Assembly: GCA_900757485.1 (NCBI GenBank) | Contig: CAAEOA010000050.1 | Span: 1 to 48,214, forward strand | Source of the DNA: Oscillospiraceae bacterium | GTDB lineage: Bacteria; Bacillota; Clostridia; Oscillospirales; Ruminococcaceae | Direction of reading: 5' to 3' | Length of the DNA: 48,214 nt | Shown: in pieces, positions 47,463 through 48,214 of the stretch | Numbering within the stretch: the stretch's first letter is position 1 | How the letters are laid out: the number at the start of each line of letters is the position of its first letter | Position numbers and translations under genes: made by a program | The notes under the pieces: generated by a model | What the model was told of the DNA's origin: nothing | The model's database searches: none | The model's input: only the letters and a program-made list of their open reading frames with translations

Positions 47463-48214
47463 TTATCCTCGATTCTGTGCTTTTTCTATACGTTCTTTCA
47501 GTACGTTAACCTCGTGTCCGTGGATTGGATCCTCGAACTGGAATTTTCTTGTTTTACCACGCACATCGGTAAATTCAAAGAAAAAGTAATATCTTCGTTC
47601 TGCCGCCTCATAGTAATGTGCTCTTGTGCGAACTACCTTTTTAATTCGTCTGCAACTTGCAATTTCGTGGTAATCATAATATTGTCCGTCAAAAGCGTTG
47701 GTTCGGCAATAAAAACCATTCTCCTTAATCTCTACCTTGAAAAATGTATTATTGTTGATCAGGTAGATGAGTACGAATAGTGCGATCGCAACACCCGGAA
47801 CAGCCAAATACATCTGTCCGGTTGCCTTTATAATAACCGCATCAATAATAGCAACCACAATAAGCAGTACAATAGCGATGACAATTCTTGTCCTTCCAAA
47901 TACCTTACCATCAATAAGGTATTCTGTCTTTTCATTTCTGTCCTCAGTAAATTCTTCACACGCAGATACTTCGATTCTTTTGATAAGGTAATTCACTGCT
48001 TTTTCGTCAGCAAAGAAAAATTGAAAGCGTATCACAGGGATACCGGGAATCTCAATGTTACAGTAATCTTCCTGCGCTCTATTTTGTGCTTCTCCGGAAT
48101 TGATCCACGCTTTTTCCACTTCGGCATAGTTGTAGAACTTACCATTGTTCGGACCGGTCTGATAATAAAAGCCGTCCTTACCAATCAAAACCTTGAAAAA
48201 AGCAAGCCTATAAA
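47463..48214 (-). CDS. Membrane protein with duplicated domain, 5' end outside window
   Basis: The frame is open to the right edge with no stop (…YRLAFFKVLIGKDGFYYQTG), so the gene starts beyond 48214. At least 249 residues. An outside or cytosolic repeat (FFKVLIGKDGFYYQTGPNNG then KFYNYAEVEKAWINSG) is echoed after two membrane segments (IVIAIVLLIVVAIIDAVIIK and MYLAVPGVAIALFVLIYLIN) by FFKVEIKENGFYCRTNAFDG, QYYDYHEIASCRRIKKVV. Tail ends ERIEKAQNRG. Family unknown; PH-like beta-rich domain is possible. Confidence 0.65.
   Translation of the reverse strand, partial: YRLAFFKVLIGKDGFYYQTGPNNGKFYNYAEVEKAWINSGEAQNRAQEDYCNIEIPGIPVIRFQFFFADEKAVNYLIKRIEVSACEEFTEDRNEKTEYLIDGKVFGRTRIVIAIVLLIVVAIIDAVIIKATGQMYLAVPGVAIALFVLIYLINNNTFFKVEIKENGFYCRTNAFDGQYYDYHEIASCRRIKKVVRTRAHYYEAAERRYYFFFEFTDVRGKTRKFQFEDPIHGHEVNVLKERIEKAQNRG

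Overview
Bacillota-type DNA, most like a gut Clostridia/Oscillospirales genome. The signs are moderate GC, strong AGGAGG ribosome sites, sigma-A promoters, intrinsic terminators, two BlaI/BlaR1 pairs, class B sortase, YodL and YkgJ proteins and VanRS-like regulation. The genus cannot be fixed from the window. No rRNA, tRNA, CRISPR array or transposase was seen. Nearly all genes are on the minus strand; only four lie on the plus strand.

Layout: (1) 1-5.85 kb and 16.7-27.3 kb look like the accessory core of an integrative (conjugative-type) element. They hold an AAA+ ATPase, a single-strand-binding protein, YkgJ and YodL proteins, a shortened N6-methylase-like protein overlapping a BRCT protein, a sigma-region-4/alpha-CTD fusion, an AbrB-type regulator, an XRE regulator, sortase B and a tyrosine recombinase. 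No relaxase or type IV secretion gene is in the window, so conjugation is inferred from context only. (2) 5.95-16.6 kb is a self-contained envelope-stress module lying between the two core parts: TetR regulator, membrane proteins, sensor kinase, response regulator, two ABC-2 transporter pairs, cardiolipin synthase and four small repeat or membrane proteins. Three promoters in it share 11-bp-phased CTCAAAC boxes at exactly the same distance from the -10. I propose these are the targets of the module's own response regulator. (3) 27.6-29.9 kb has three plus-strand regulators, including an AlbA_2/ATPase/winged-helix protein. (4) 29.98-43.5 kb is a row of five minus-strand sensory operons: BlaI-BlaR1-membrane protein twice, an XRE membrane regulator, and two ECF sigma/anti-sigma-like operons. 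Each ends in a copy of the same GGCGYCGC hairpin terminator. (5) 43.6-48.2 kb has a GNAT acetyltransferase, a NatAB-like ABC exporter, a coiled-coil protein and a membrane protein running off the window.

The most unusual features are: the phased-box regulon with an alpha-synuclein-like 11-residue-repeat protein; two copies (3.9 and 23.0 kb) of a short 5' leader with a 24-base identical block that runs into an intrinsic terminator; a 39-base dyad operator repeated upstream of the AbrB and XRE genes; a small membrane protein ending in an SSB-like DDDVPF tail; and the re-used terminator of the sensory operons. All family names come from motif reading, without database searches.
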